Positions 1-9,457 of a stretch of DNA of 64,000 nt are shown in pieces. The stretch comes from GCA-003244245 sp050700355 (lineage in GTDB: Bacteria > Actinomycetota > Actinomycetes > Mycobacteriales > Pseudonocardiaceae), in NCBI GenBank assembly GCA_050700355.1, contig JBOHHE010000428.1:1-64000 (forward strand), read 5' to 3'. Position 1 is the stretch's first letter, and the number at the start of each line of letters is the position of its first letter. The translations under genes and the position numbers were made by a program. Below the pieces are notes generated by a model. It had not been told where the DNA came from, did not search any database, and saw only the letters and a program-made list of their open reading frames with translations.

Positions 1-1136
1 CGTAGCTCGCGCGGTACAGCGCGGTGCGCAGGTTGTCACTCATTCCGCCATCCACTGAGACGTAACGCCGCCGCGTCGAGGCCCCCAGAACCACGTCCTT
101 GGTCGTGCCGACCTCGTACAGGGTCACCGTGCCAGGTCCGACGATCGCCCGTCCCGGCTCCACTGTCAGGGTGGGCGCGGGCAGCCCCACCATCCGGCAC
201 TCACTGTCCACGATGGACCGTAACTGGGCGGCCAGCGTGGATGCCGGTGGCGGGTCGTCCGCCGAGGTGTAGGCGATGCCCAGCCCACCGCCGAGGTCCA
301 GTGTGGAGATACCCGCGACAGTGTCGGGACCGTGCTCATCGCGAATCAGGGTGAACAACCCGACCATCCGGCGCGCGGCGACCTCAAAGCCATCGGCGTC
401 GAAGATCTGCGAGCCGATGTGGCTGTGCAGCCCCACCAACACCAGCCCATCAGACTTGAGCACCCTCCGGACGGCCTCTGCGGCATCCCCGGCCGCAAGT
501 GAGAAACCGAACTTCTGATCCTCATGCGCGGTGGCGATGAACTCGTGGGTGTGCGCCTCGACGCCGACGGTCGTCCGGATCAGCACCGGCTGCATCACGC
601 CGTAGCGGCAGGCGATGTCGTCCAGACGGGCGATCTCCAGGAAGGAATCGAGCACCACGGCACCGACTCCGGCCACCACAGCGGCGGTCAGTTCGGCGAC
701 GGACTTGTTGTTGCCATGCATCGCGATCCGCCGCGCGGGGAAACCGGCGCGCAACGCGACCGTGAGTTCATTACCGGTACACACATCCAGGCCGAGACCC
801 TCGGCAGCCACCCAGCGGGCGATCTCCCCGCACAGAAACGCCTTAGCGGCGTAGTGCACTCGCTCGGCAGCGCCGAAGGCGGCGGCATGCTCCGCGCAGC
901 GGGCCCGGAAATCCGCCTCGTCCATCACGAACAACGGGGTGCCGTAGGTCTCCGCGAGCTCACCGACGTCTACTCCGGCCAGCCGCACCACGCCGTCGTC
1001 ACCACGTGCCGCGCCGCGCGGCCATACCGCCGGGTACAACGCGTTCAGCTCCGCGGGGCTGGTCGGGAGAGCACCCGCGGTGGAGGGCTGGGTGTGGACA
1101 TCGCCGTGTCGCGGACCCGCAGGATGCGCGTTCACA
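1..1136 (-). CDS. lysA: Diaminopimelate decarboxylase LysA, 3' end beyond window
   Basis: PLP-dependent fold-type III decarboxylase that converts meso-diaminopimelate to lysine, the last step of the DAP pathway. Translating the minus strand gives VHYAAKAF near residue 90, containing the PLP lysine, then HGNNKS, the HSHIGSQ motif, the glycine-rich phosphate-binding DLGGGLG and the EPGRAIV motif, in the order of the LysA/ornithine decarboxylase family. A GTG start at 1136 overlaps the stop of the upstream ArgRS-like gene (GTGA), so the two are translationally coupled. About 378 codons are present; the C-terminus, including the substrate Cys/Tyr region, lies outside. The argS-lysA order is a known actinobacterial arrangement. 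The identity is secure. Confidence 0.95.
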
Positions 1137-1893
1137 TCCGCTCCGGGGCACTCGTGCTGAGCAGGCCAAGGCCATTGGCCAGCACCTGCCGGGTCGCCTG
1201 GCACAGCGCCAAGCGGGCGACGTGGCGCGGGCCAGGTTCCTCGTCGCCCATCGGAAGCATTCGGCAGACGTCCGAGAAAATGTGGTGGGTGTCCGCCAGC
1301 CGCTCCAGATAACGTGTCATCCGGCTCGGCCGACGAAGCCGGGCGGCCACGACGGCCGGGAACTCGCCGAGTATGTTGATCAATTCGACTTCCCGTTCAT
1401 GTTCCAGTAACCCCAGCTCGGCGTCCTGTCCGGGGATGCCCAGGGCGGCGGCGTTGCGGAGCAGCGCAGTCAGCCGGGCATGCGCGTACTGCACGTTCGC
1501 TGCCTCTGCCCACATGGCTGGTTGCATACTGCCGCTGGCGCGGTCGTCCCCGGCGCCGAAGCGCTCCCCCAGCGCGAGCACCTGTCGGATGATCTCGTTT
1601 CGGGCTACCGCGGCTAGCCGCAGGTTGACGAAGCCAGGGCCGGCGACCTCGGCGCAACGCACTGCGGAGCTGGCCACCAGTGGCGGCACCAACCACCCGG
1701 CGAACTCTCTCGGTGCCACCCTGGCCTTCCCCGCCACCTGTAACGCCACGGTGGTTGCGTAGTCACCATGCCTAGGGTTGCGGGGACGCGTCACAGTGAT
1801 CGCGGCGGGCAGCACGGCGGGGTCGAGGCCCCGGCTGATCAGCACATCCTCAGCGGAGGAACGCACCAGGTCGACGAGCGCGGCAGGGGTCAC
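1132..1893 (-). CDS. Arginyl-tRNA synthetase-like protein lacking the catalytic domain
   Basis: This 253-residue protein has the N-terminal ArgRS additional domain (about residues 1-105, with a RHGDYAT segment followed by GPGFVNLRL) joined almost directly to a DALR anticodon-binding domain (about 125-253, VQYAHARL). The Rossmann catalytic core with HIGH/KMSKS motifs, about 300 residues in true ArgRS, is absent. The join is clean and in frame, so this looks like a maintained short form and not recent damage. It overlaps the lysA GTG start. True arginylation is not expected; tRNA binding or a lysine-operon regulatory role is inference. The start is the ATG at 1893. Confidence 0.8.
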   Translation of the reverse strand: MTPAALVDLVRSSAEDVLISRGLDPAVLPAAITVTRPRNPRHGDYATTVALQVAGKARVAPREFAGWLVPPLVASSAVRCAEVAGPGFVNLRLAAVARNEIIRQVLALGERFGAGDDRASGSMQPAMWAEAANVQYAHARLTALLRNAAALGIPGQDAELGLLEHEREVELINILGEFPAVVAARLRRPSRMTRYLERLADTHHIFSDVCRMLPMGDEEPGPRHVARLALCQATRQVLANGLGLLSTSAPERM

Positions 1894-2058
1894 CCTTGGA
1901 GTCTAGGGAGCCACCCAGGCCGGCCGACGCCCCGGTTCCAGCGCCCGGGTTCACCGATACATCACCTGGTATCCCTACACTTGCCACCACGCTGGGGGTG
2001 ACACCCCGGCCCGTTGGCCAGAAGATTTCTTTCAGTCGAGCGAGGAACCAGACCAAGC

Positions 2059-2874
2059 ATGCCCAGTGGAAAGAGCAGTAAAGCGGTCCGCAACTCCCGC
2101 TCGGTGGTGACAGCGACCAAACCCAAGCCATGGGGCACGATAGTGGCTGTACTCGCCGTCCTGATCTTCGCGGGCGGCATCTTCGGTTATCTGTACCTGC
2201 GGTACGAGGACAGTGCCGCGTTCATTCCCACCGCCGAGAACCAGGATCCCTCGACCCAGATCGACGGCATACAGAAGGTGGAGTACGGCCCGAAGAATCG
2301 CGGTCACGTCGTGTCGCCTCGGCGGGTCGCCTATGATCACTCTCCCCCCTTCGGCGGTCCGCATGACGAGTTCTGGGCCACCTGCGACGGCCAGGTCTAC
2401 GAGCAGGCCGTGCGTAACGAGAACATGATCCACTCGCTGGAACATGGAGCGGTGTGGATCGCCTACAACCCCGAGCAGATCACCGGTACCGCCCTGGACT
2501 CGCTGCGGAAGCGGGTCGAAGGCCAGTTCTACATCATGCTCTCGCCGTACCCCGGGCTGGACTCGCCGATCTCCTTGCAGTCCTGGGGACATCAGCTCAA
2601 GGTGACCGACGCGGAGGACGAGCGGATCGATCAGTTCATCCGGTCGCTGCGGGCCAATCAGTACACCCATCCCGAAGTCGGATCCCCCTGTGACGTGCTG
2701 CCGGGCAAGTTCGACCCAACGAACCCGCCACTATTTGTCGCCGAGCCACCCGGACCCGACGCCATGCCGATGGATTCCTCCAGCGAGAACGGCTCAGCAC
2801 CCGTCGGCGGGGCCGAACCGGCTGGGCCCGGAGGCGACGTACCTGCCCCGCCTGAGCCGTCTCCGGAAGGGTGA
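2059..2874 (+). CDS. DUF3105 membrane-anchored protein
   Basis: A 271-residue DUF3105 protein. A short basic cytoplasmic N-terminus is followed by one transmembrane helix (about residues 22-45, WGTIVAVLAVLIFAGGIF), then an extracytoplasmic DUF3105 domain with HSPPFGGPHDEFW, NENMIHSLEHGAVWI and a C-terminal Pro/Gly/Ser-rich tail. The His-rich HSLEHG core is the family hallmark and may bind metal; the function is unproven. The ATG at 2059 is chosen because a GAGGAA ribosome site lies about 10 nt upstream, while the 15-codon upstream extension has none. Its stop overlaps the GTG start of the DUF305 gene (GTGA), giving a two-gene operon commonly seen for DUF3105-DUF305 in actinobacteria. Confidence 0.9.
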   Translation: MPSGKSSKAVRNSRSVVTATKPKPWGTIVAVLAVLIFAGGIFGYLYLRYEDSAAFIPTAENQDPSTQIDGIQKVEYGPKNRGHVVSPRRVAYDHSPPFGGPHDEFWATCDGQVYEQAVRNENMIHSLEHGAVWIAYNPEQITGTALDSLRKRVEGQFYIMLSPYPGLDSPISLQSWGHQLKVTDAEDERIDQFIRSLRANQYTHPEVGSPCDVLPGKFDPTNPPLFVAEPPGPDAMPMDSSSENGSAPVGGAEPAGPGGDVPAPPEPSPEG

Positions 2875-3599
2875 GCGACGCTGTGGTCGACGTCGATGAG
2901 ATCCGCGCCACCACACCGGGTACCCGCCGAGGCCTGACCCCGCGCTGGATGCGGGCGCTCATAGTCGGCGGCGGAATACTCGCCGTGCTGCTACTCGGAG
3001 CGTCAGCGGGCATGCTGGTGCAACTGTCCGGCCGGGGCCCGGCGCAGTCCGCGGCCGGCTCGGTGGACGTCGGCTTTGCCCAGGACATGTCGGTGCACCA
3101 CCGCCAGGCCGTGCTGATGGCCGGGCTGGCCCGAGAACACAGCGATGACCCAGCAATCCGGTCGCTGGCCTTCGACATGGAGCGCACTCAGCTCGAGCAG
3201 GTCGGCCGGATGCAGGGCTGGCTGAGCCTGTGGAACGCCGCATCGCTGCCCACCGGCCCGCACATGAGTTGGATGGCCGACGCTACGACGATGTCGGGAA
3301 TGGCACACGAGGACGAGGCCACCGCTGGAGTGGCAACGATGCCCGGGATGGCCTCATCAGCCGATCTGGACCGGCTCCGGTCGGTCGGCGGCACGGAATT
3401 CGAGATACTGTTCCTGCAGATGATGCTGCGTCACCATCAGGGTGGCGTGCCGATGGCACAGTACGCCGCGCAGCACGCCGAGACACCTCAGGTGCGCAAC
3501 CTGGCCGAGAAGATCGTCCTCGCGCAGAGCTCCGAGAGCGACTACCTGGCCGAGTTGCTCACTCAGCGCGGCGCCCAGCCCCTACCACCGCCGATCTGA
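2871..3599 (+). CDS. DUF305 family membrane-anchored protein
   Basis: A 242-residue protein with an N-terminal helix (about residues 29-52, ALIVGGGILAVLLLGASAGM) and two DUF305 half-domains. The first carries DMSVHHRQAVLMAG and the second MMLRHHQGGVPMAQ, each with the paired His and downstream Met typical of this ferritin-like fold. DUF305 proteins are often found in copper-related loci, so extracytoplasmic metal binding is plausible but inferred. The GTG start overlaps the stop of the DUF3105 gene. The downstream gene is convergent, 8 bases away. Confidence 0.9.
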   Translation: MSDAVVDVDEIRATTPGTRRGLTPRWMRALIVGGGILAVLLLGASAGMLVQLSGRGPAQSAAGSVDVGFAQDMSVHHRQAVLMAGLAREHSDDPAIRSLAFDMERTQLEQVGRMQGWLSLWNAASLPTGPHMSWMADATTMSGMAHEDEATAGVATMPGMASSADLDRLRSVGGTEFEILFLQMMLRHHQGGVPMAQYAAQHAETPQVRNLAEKIVLAQSSESDYLAELLTQRGAQPLPPPI

Positions 3600-3607
3600 G
3601 GCCGATC

Positions 3608-4072
3608 TCAGCGGTTGGCGTAGCCGGCGACGCTGTTCAGCGACATCACGATGGCCATCCCGGCCGCCAGGTACACCACCATCGTGGCGATCTTGACTGA
3701 GAGGGCGATGCTCGTGGTGAACGGCTGCAGCGCCACCGCCAGCGTCACCAGGCCGGCGATCGCGGTGAAGAAGGTCTCCGGCTTCGGGGTGGTCAGCAAC
3801 AGCAGGTGCATCAGCCCGGTGCCGACCAACGCGGCAAGCGCCACGAGCGAGCACAACCCCAGCGTGGTCGCGTCACCGACCAATCCCGCCTCGGTCGGCG
3901 CGAGCACCGGGACCTGGAATATGCCCCGGGCGACCAGCAGCCCGACAAAGGCGACCAGCGTGGCGACAATCGCGGTCGCCACACCCCCTGACCACAGCTT
4001 CCGGCCATCGATGCCCGGCGGCACACCCGACGCCGCCGGTATCCGGCGAGTCTGGTCATAATCGTCGTACAC
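3608..4072 (-). CDS. Small four-helix membrane protein (DUF6069-like)
   Basis: About 154 residues with four predicted transmembrane helices (GGVATAIVATLVAFVGLLVA; GLCSLVALAALVGTGLMHLL; FFTAIAGLVTLAVALQPF; ATMVVYLAAGMAIVMSL). This resembles the DUF6069 family of unknown function. The GTG at 4072 is preferred over the ATG at 4111 because AGGAGG sits 4 bases upstream of it. It is convergent with the DUF305 gene. The function is unknown. Confidence 0.7.
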   Translation of the reverse strand: MYDDYDQTRRIPAASGVPPGIDGRKLWSGGVATAIVATLVAFVGLLVARGIFQVPVLAPTEAGLVGDATTLGLCSLVALAALVGTGLMHLLLLTTPKPETFFTAIAGLVTLAVALQPFTTSIALSVKIATMVVYLAAGMAIVMSLNSVAGYANR

Positions 4073-4181
4073 GCCGCCTCCTGGGCAGAGCTGGAAATTA
4101 GTCCCGGTCACCGAGCCCGACCACCGGACTCACAGTGACGATGCACAGTACGGTACGCTCTGCCACGGCGGTCAGCGGGAC

Positions 4182-4253
4182 GCCCCCGTAGCTCAGGGGA
4201 TAGAGCACCGCCCTCCGGAGGCGGGAGCGCAGGTTCGAATCCTGCCGGGGGCA
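4182..4253 (+). tRNA. tRNA-Arg (anticodon CCG)
   Basis: A full cloverleaf can be drawn. The acceptor stem GCCCCCG pairs with CGGGGGC, followed by discriminator A. The D arm is GCTC-AGGGGATA-GAGC, the anticodon stem CCGCC/GGCGG has loop CTCCGGA with CCG at positions 34-36, and the T arm is CAGG-TTCGAAT-CCTG. CCA is not encoded. tRNA-Arg genes are common integration targets, and the sequence directly downstream is a transposase remnant and an AT-rich orphan gene. Confidence 0.97.
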
Positions 4254-4271
4254 CACCTCACCGGACCAGCG

Positions 4272-4314
4272 GAATTAGCCGCTGACCTGGGAATCTCAGG
4301 TCAGCGGCTAATTC
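4272..4314 (+). terminator. Intrinsic terminator after tRNA-Arg
   Basis: A perfect 18-bp stem (4272-4289 with 4297-4314) encloses a 7-base loop and is followed by TGTTTTG. It starts 18 bases after the tRNA end and is long for an actinobacterial terminator. It lies where the ISL3-type transposase similarity dies out on the other strand. Confidence 0.8.
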
Positions 4315-4329
4315 TGTTTTGTCCGGTTT

Positions 4330-5084
4330 CGTCCGGCGCTCACCGGGAGTGGGCGGGTGTCCACGCCCATGCAGATGCCACCGCTTAGCTACGTGCACCA
4401 CGCTCGGAGCGCCACGCTCGGCGGCCTCGACATACCCGCCGCCACGATCCCGGCAGATCACCTCGGCGCCGGGATCCTCACCCAACCAGTCAGCGAACGT
4501 GTCGGCCCTCCGGTCGGCCAGCACGTCGACCGGCCGATGGGTGTCTATGTCGATCAAGACCGTGCCCTAGCGCCGGTTACGTCGTAGCGCGAAGTCGTCC
4601 ACCCCCAGCACCGCCACCGCACCGACCTCGGGATCGGGCAGGCCACCCAGCGCAGCAACACATTGCGGCCGGGGGACAACCCCCACGAGCAACCAACCCT
4701 GAACCGACGCGACCGGCCAACACCACACCAATCACAGTCACCATCTCCCCCAGCAACACGCTCCACCGACCGTAGCGCTCGCTCAAACCTTCGACCCGCT
4801 CGACGAACATCTTGACCCGACAGTCTTTGGTACGGCAAACACACCGACGCACCCGCAGGGGGGATCACGACCCGCCAGCCACCCAGCGCGGCATCGACCA
4901 CCCAACGCCCATCACGACTGCGCACCCGAGCCAAGTCCTGGCCACAACCAGCGCACACCGCCGCCCCAGCCCGAGGACACACCCACAACCACACCACATC
5001 ACGGATCCGCTCGACACGCTCAATCAGCACACTCCCCAAGCGCGGCAACAAGACACCCAGACCACAACCATCACACGCCCGAGC
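4330..5084 (-). pseudogene. ISL3-family transposase remnant
   Basis: Three minus-strand pieces in different frames together resemble an ISL3 transposase. The N-terminal piece has LLPRLGSVLIERVERI, a Cys-x2-Cys zinc-ribbon segment (VCAGCGQ) and DGRWVVDAALGGWRV. The middle piece, from a frame change near 4850, carries RCVCRTKDC and RYGRWSV. The DDE part has a LIDIDTHRPVDVLADRR-like segment, then VICRDRGGGY and VAKRWHL. It ends at about 4340, losing the C-terminal third. At least two frameshifts and the missing end make it non-functional. No target duplication was identified. Confidence 0.8.
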
Positions 5085-5463
5085 ACGATCACAGACCACC
5101 GCACGACGCTCCCAGCCAGGGCCACATCAATCACGAAATACGGGCCAGAACCAGAACAAGTTGTTGAAGACACCTCGAACCCACATCACACTCCGCACTC
5201 AGAATGAAGATCACTACGAGCCCCCAAGAGCCTGCCGAACAGCCTCAGCTCCCTGGCATTGCGCCGGTGACCGTCGTCGCCGAAACTGCGGCCTATAGCG
5301 ACCATGTCGACCAGCTCGCGGTCGAAGCCGGGCACGTCAGCGCCGTAGAGGTCATCCTGGTACCCCGATTGTTAATAGATGTTGATCGGAACTGTAACAA
5401 TCCGACTGCGGATAGCGATTACATGGCGAGCAACCAGAGATCACACAGTACGGGGAACTAACG

Positions 5464-6432
5464 ATGAACGAGCACAACAAAAAGTGGGAAAAAACTATCG
5501 CATGGGTCGGTGCAGCTTGCGCCCTTACCGGTGTGCCGGTTGCAATAATTAGTGGGCGACCTCTATCTACGATTCTTTTTTTAGTACTAGTTATTATTCT
5601 CGCACCTGCAGTTTGCTGGAAAGTTCTAATCAAGCCAGATTGGTCCCGCGCTACTACGGCGAAGATTATGTTATTTATAGTTCTTAGCTCCATAATTCCA
5701 TTATTACTGACAGTGATACTCGTAGTATCGCCATTGCGCAAAGGTTTCATCTATTACGGTCTAGGCTCAACTGAAGTAAACCAGACCGCCATTACTCAAG
5801 TTGCTACGGGTTATACGAGTGAAAGTTATCGCTTCACGATCTCCATCAGGAACACATATCCTATCGAACATGTAGTGACACGTGTCGCCGTGGATATCCA
5901 GTGGACTAACGCAGGCGCCTGTTGTTGTCCACCGTCATCAGAATACGCCCTTTCCGACCGCGTGCGAATTACGCAAAGAACGGACGGTGGCTTCATCTTC
6001 TCTGGGGGTGTGGAGGTAGCCAAAGAAGAATTTATTCCATACGAAGGGGAGGTTTATACCAATAATTGCAACCTCGATCACTACTTTGCTATCTTCGAGC
6101 CCGCTATCAGCCTGGCAAGTAGTGAAGTCACCGAGATAGCCATAGAAATACCTCGAACACTTGTCCCAGAGGAAGAACTTGTCAATGGTGAGCCTGTTGC
6201 ACAGCCGGAGCCATATACGATTAGCCTTCCAATCGACAATCCTACGGACGAATACAATGATGAATACTTCGGCCTAGACGACGGGCATATTGCGGTACAA
6301 ACCCTTACAACAGGGGGTGAAGCTATCTATTGTAGAGACTTAGGAAGCATTCGCAAGCGTGTAGCTACCGACTTGGATACCGACTGCGCCGAACTCGTGA
6401 AACGGGCATATGAATTTTTTCAACGTAGGTGA
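5464..6432 (+). CDS. AT-rich orphan membrane protein
   Basis: A 322-residue protein not matched to a family by eye. It has two to three N-terminal transmembrane segments (about 13-28, 35-53 and 66-88, with AKIMLFIVLSSIIPLLLTVI), then a soluble domain of about 230 residues containing a CCCPP cluster and YTNNCNLDHYF, and an acidic stretch (NPTDEYNDEYFGLDDG). Base composition is far more AT-rich than the surroundings and uses ATA, TTA and AGT codons rare elsewhere in the window, so recent transfer is likely. It stands alone between an ISL3 remnant and non-coding sequence. The start follows GGGGAACTAACG. Confidence 0.7.
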   Translation: MNEHNKKWEKTIAWVGAACALTGVPVAIISGRPLSTILFLVLVIILAPAVCWKVLIKPDWSRATTAKIMLFIVLSSIIPLLLTVILVVSPLRKGFIYYGLGSTEVNQTAITQVATGYTSESYRFTISIRNTYPIEHVVTRVAVDIQWTNAGACCCPPSSEYALSDRVRITQRTDGGFIFSGGVEVAKEEFIPYEGEVYTNNCNLDHYFAIFEPAISLASSEVTEIAIEIPRTLVPEEELVNGEPVAQPEPYTISLPIDNPTDEYNDEYFGLDDGHIAVQTLTTGGEAIYCRDLGSIRKRVATDLDTDCAELVKRAYEFFQRR

Positions 6433-7573
6433 GAGGCATCCCGAACAAGCCATACACCCCCGGAGCAAGTGCCCTTTCTCGTCTACATTCACAGGACTCG
6501 AAAATACGCAAGGAAGCAGCCCATCACCGCCATTCCGCGACACTCATGCGTATGTCTGATCAGTCCTTGTATAGTAATCTTCTAAGCACTAAAGAGAATG
6601 TAGGTTTCTGGACCAAATCTCTTACTCACCTAGGCGCTGAACTGCGGGTATGTAGATCAAAAAACTAGTCCAGGTCCAGAAAATTTAGCAACTCCTTAGT
6701 GCATGGTTATAGTTAGCGCTCATAGATCCGTGGGCGCAATATGCGACTTTGGCCGAGCCTGTTGAGCGGCACTCGCAGTGTGCATCAATTCGAGCAAAGC
6801 GGCGATATCTGCGACAGGTCCCCTGTCCGAAATCTCTACCCATCGGTCAGGATCGAAATTACCCGCAGGCCGTGCAAGAAAGCCTCGACCAGCTCGCTGC
6901 GGACTCAATCCTCAGGGGAGTCGATCCGTCGCCGACCAGCCTTATCGGTGAAGACCAAGCCCACCTGATCACTGCCAGAGATACGCTATATTTATATTTT
7001 TTACAGGGTAACTATGAACTCCCACCCACGGCATCGTCCCTCTTCATCGCGCCGCCGACGAGGGTGGTTACTCAGCGCTCTTGGAAAAGGCATTGACCGT
7101 GAGTGCATCGGGTGGCCTCACGCGAACCGCGGTCAGTCATGGTCGCCAGCTGCCTCGCCGTCCGCGCACCTCATCTGGCGGGCTTGCGGGGAGTAGGCTA
7201 TGGCGAGGAGGTGTCTCACCTCGGGTGAGGGGTTCGAAAGCGCCCCCACAAGGTGCACCATCACTGCTCTACTCGAACACCCACCGCTCAAGCTAGGGGC
7301 TCAGTACCGCAGCATCGGTTCAGACCAGGGGTGGTCTCCGTCAGGAGACCACCCCTTCGTCGTTGCCTGTCCCGTGCGCCGAGAATCGGTACCCAACGGC
7401 TTTCAACCGGGCCATCGAGTGAGCAGGGCGGCAAAGAGGGTGCAGGAAAGGGCACATCACCGTGCCTTCGTTGCTGATACACCCTCGCTGCTCGGTGTTG
7501 CATGTCCTCGCTATTAGCCCGGTTCAGACAAACGCACCCGAAATCACGCCCGTTTTGCTCTGTGTTTGCGGCG
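6433..7573 (+). other. AT-rich intergenic tail of the insertion
   Basis: About 1.1 kb without a convincing gene. Open frames here are short, lack ribosome sites and show no recognisable domains. Composition is AT-rich to about 7000 and returns to the window norm after that. The only clear structure is the terminator-like hairpin at 7328-7355. This probably contains the right border of the tRNA-proximal insertion. Confidence 0.5.
7328..7355. terminator. Strong hairpin terminator
   Basis: Perfect 12-bp stem (7328-7339 with 7344-7355, GGGGTGGTCTCC arm) with a 4-base GTCA loop, followed by TTCGTCGTT. It lies about 220 bases downstream of the alpha/beta hydrolase gene on the minus strand and could end that transcript. 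Confidence 0.6.
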
Positions 7574-8413
7574 TCATTGCGCAGTTCTGTGCAGGACCGA
7601 GCGCAGCCGGGTGCCGAACCTGTCGGCGTCCTCGAGGAAGCCGATGTGGCCGCCAGGAAACATCGTGGGCTCGATGCCGAGTGCTGCGGCGAGCGCGGTC
7701 GAGGTGCGTTCGCAGAACTGGCCACCCGATTCCTCGCCGATGCCGACCACGATGCGGGTCGTCGCCGAGCGCAGGGCGGTGAGGTCAGGGCACCACCGGG
7801 TGGTGGGGCGCAGCATGTGTGCGTGTTGGAAACGGTCGTCCGCGACTTCCTGCGGATTGCGCTCACCTCCGAACATCTGCTCGAACGCAGCCTCGGGCAG
7901 GGTGATGTTGGCCAGGGCAAGGAACTTTCTCCAGGCTCCCTTGACGTCGCCGGCTAGGTGGGTGGCAATGATGTCCTCGGTCTGTGCGCGGAGCTGCTCG
8001 CGGTCGTCGAGCAGCTCGCCCAGCGGGGGCTCATGGGCGATGACGGTGTGAACCAGCTCGGGATGGGCCTGCACCAGGGCTAGGGCGCTCACGGCGCCAC
8101 CGCTGGAGCCGAGGACCGCAGCCGGGCCGGCATCGAGGTGGGTCAGAAGCCGGGCGAGGTCGTCGGCGCGCATCTCCGGGGTCGAGTCCCGGTCGGGGTC
8201 GTCGACCAGGCTGCGGTTGATGCCCCGCGGGTCGGTGGTGAGCACGGTGTGATCGGTGGCCAGCCGATCGGCCAACGGCGCGAAGGATCTGGCGTCCATC
8301 GGGGCACCGACGAGCACTACGAGGGATCCCTGGCCCCGCACCTCGTAGTGCAACAGCGCGTCGGGAACCCGAAGAGTTTCGACAGTGGCGGGCAGGGTCA
8401 ACGCGTGGTTCAT
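7574..8413 (-). CDS. Alpha/beta hydrolase
   Basis: A 279-residue alpha/beta-hydrolase. The oxyanion strand is VVLVGAPMDARSF, the nucleophile elbow reads GSSGGA (normally G-x-S-x-G, here with the serine at GSSGG), and the catalytic His lies in FPGGHIGF. A cap domain spans about 130-200. The ATG at 8413 is preceded by AGGAGG eight bases upstream, which decides the start over longer upstream frames. It is divergent from the response regulator across a 160-base gap. The substrate is unknown; family members include peroxidases, esterases and lactonases. Confidence 0.9.
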   Translation of the reverse strand: MNHALTLPATVETLRVPDALLHYEVRGQGSLVVLVGAPMDARSFAPLADRLATDHTVLTTDPRGINRSLVDDPDRDSTPEMRADDLARLLTHLDAGPAAVLGSSGGAVSALALVQAHPELVHTVIAHEPPLGELLDDREQLRAQTEDIIATHLAGDVKGAWRKFLALANITLPEAAFEQMFGGERNPQEVADDRFQHAHMLRPTTRWCPDLTALRSATTRIVVGIGEESGGQFCERTSTALAAALGIEPTMFPGGHIGFLEDADRFGTRLRSVLHRTAQ

Positions 8414-8572
8414 CGGATCCTCCTGGTCAGGAGCGGAATGCTCGGTCGGAGGTAAGTGACTCCGGCCGCTGGACAGAATCATCGCTTTCGAGGATCCGAT
8501 CTGGCTCGGGCACATGATGGTGGCTCCCAGTGCCCGATGTCTTTTGACCGACTCACCAGGCAACATGGAGGT

Positions 8573-9259
8573 GTGGACCGGGACGAGGAAACCGTCGCTG
8601 GCGCCACCGTGCGGGTGTTCCTGCTCGACGATCACGAGGTGGTCCGGCGAGGGTTGCGAGCTCTGCTCGAAGACAACGGGAACATCAAGGTGGTGGGAGA
8701 GGCTGCCCGGGCCGACGAGGCGCTGCGCCGGCTCCCCGCCGTCCGGCCCGATGTGGCGGTGCTCGATGCTCGGCTGCCCGACGGCAATGGCATCGAAGTC
8801 TGCCGGGAGATCCGCTCCTCACTGCCCTCGATCGCGTGTCTGATCCTGACTTCCTACGACGATGACGAGGCGTTATTCGCCGCGATCATGGCGGGGGCCG
8901 CCGGTTACGTGCTCAAGCAGATCCGCGGCACCGACCTGGTCGACGCGGTGCACCGGGTGGCACAGGGCAGGTCCCTGCTGGATCCGGCCATCACCGCCAA
9001 CGTGCTCGCCCGGTTACGGGAGCGACCTCCGGTGACCGATCCTCGGTTGGCGACGCTGTCCGGACGGGAGCGGACAGTGCTGATGCTGATCGCGGACGGG
9101 CTGTCCAACCGGGAGATCGGCGCCCGGCTGTATCTGGCCGAGAAGACCGTGAAGAACCACGTGTCGCGGCTGCTGGCCAAACTGCAGATGGAGCGACGCA
9201 CTCAGGTCGCGGTGTTCGGCGCAGCCATGCGTGACCAGGGCACGCTGCTGGCTGAATGA
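8573..9259 (+). CDS. NarL/LuxR-type response regulator (DevR-like)
   Basis: Two-component response regulator. The receiver domain (about residues 13-130) has the DD pair in VFLLDDHEVV, the phosphoacceptor Asp in VAVLDARLPDGNG, the T/S of LILTSYDDD and the K of YVLKQI. It is followed by a GerE-type helix-turn-helix (about 160-215, LSGRERTVLMLIADGLSNREI). The layout is that of DevR/DosR hypoxia regulators, and a hemerythrin follows 200 bases later, but no sensor kinase is adjacent. The start is uncertain: GTG 8573 is proposed, ATG 8537 and GTG 8609 are in frame. Confidence 0.88.
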   Translation: MDRDEETVAGATVRVFLLDDHEVVRRGLRALLEDNGNIKVVGEAARADEALRRLPAVRPDVAVLDARLPDGNGIEVCREIRSSLPSIACLILTSYDDDEALFAAIMAGAAGYVLKQIRGTDLVDAVHRVAQGRSLLDPAITANVLARLRERPPVTDPRLATLSGRERTVLMLIADGLSNREIGARLYLAEKTVKNHVSRLLAKLQMERRTQVAVFGAAMRDQGTLLAE

Positions 9260-9457
9260 CCGGGTGCTGCTGGACGGAGTCCTGATCACCCGGTGAGATC
9301 GCGCAGACGTCCTCGATGGCGCGGTGGAAGGTCGAATGCCGTAGTAGCCATTCGGAGGTTTGGCGTGCGCCACATGGGGTAGTCGATAACAGCCTGATAT
9401 CTCGAGGCAACGCTGCGGTATCCGTAGGCGAGGAGCAAAGGACAAGGAGCCACATAG

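Noticed and set aside
5204..5461. 85-codon open frame before the AT-rich membrane gene
   Set aside because: No ribosome site, no domain, and composition changes in the middle of the frame.
6720..6908. 62-codon minus-strand frame with a helical end
   Set aside because: Short, isolated and without a ribosome site or family resemblance.
7225..7255. GGTTCGAA next to CGCCCCC as a possible right att copy of tRNA-Arg
   Set aside because: Only the eight T-loop bases match; the acceptor stem and spacing do not, so it is probably chance.
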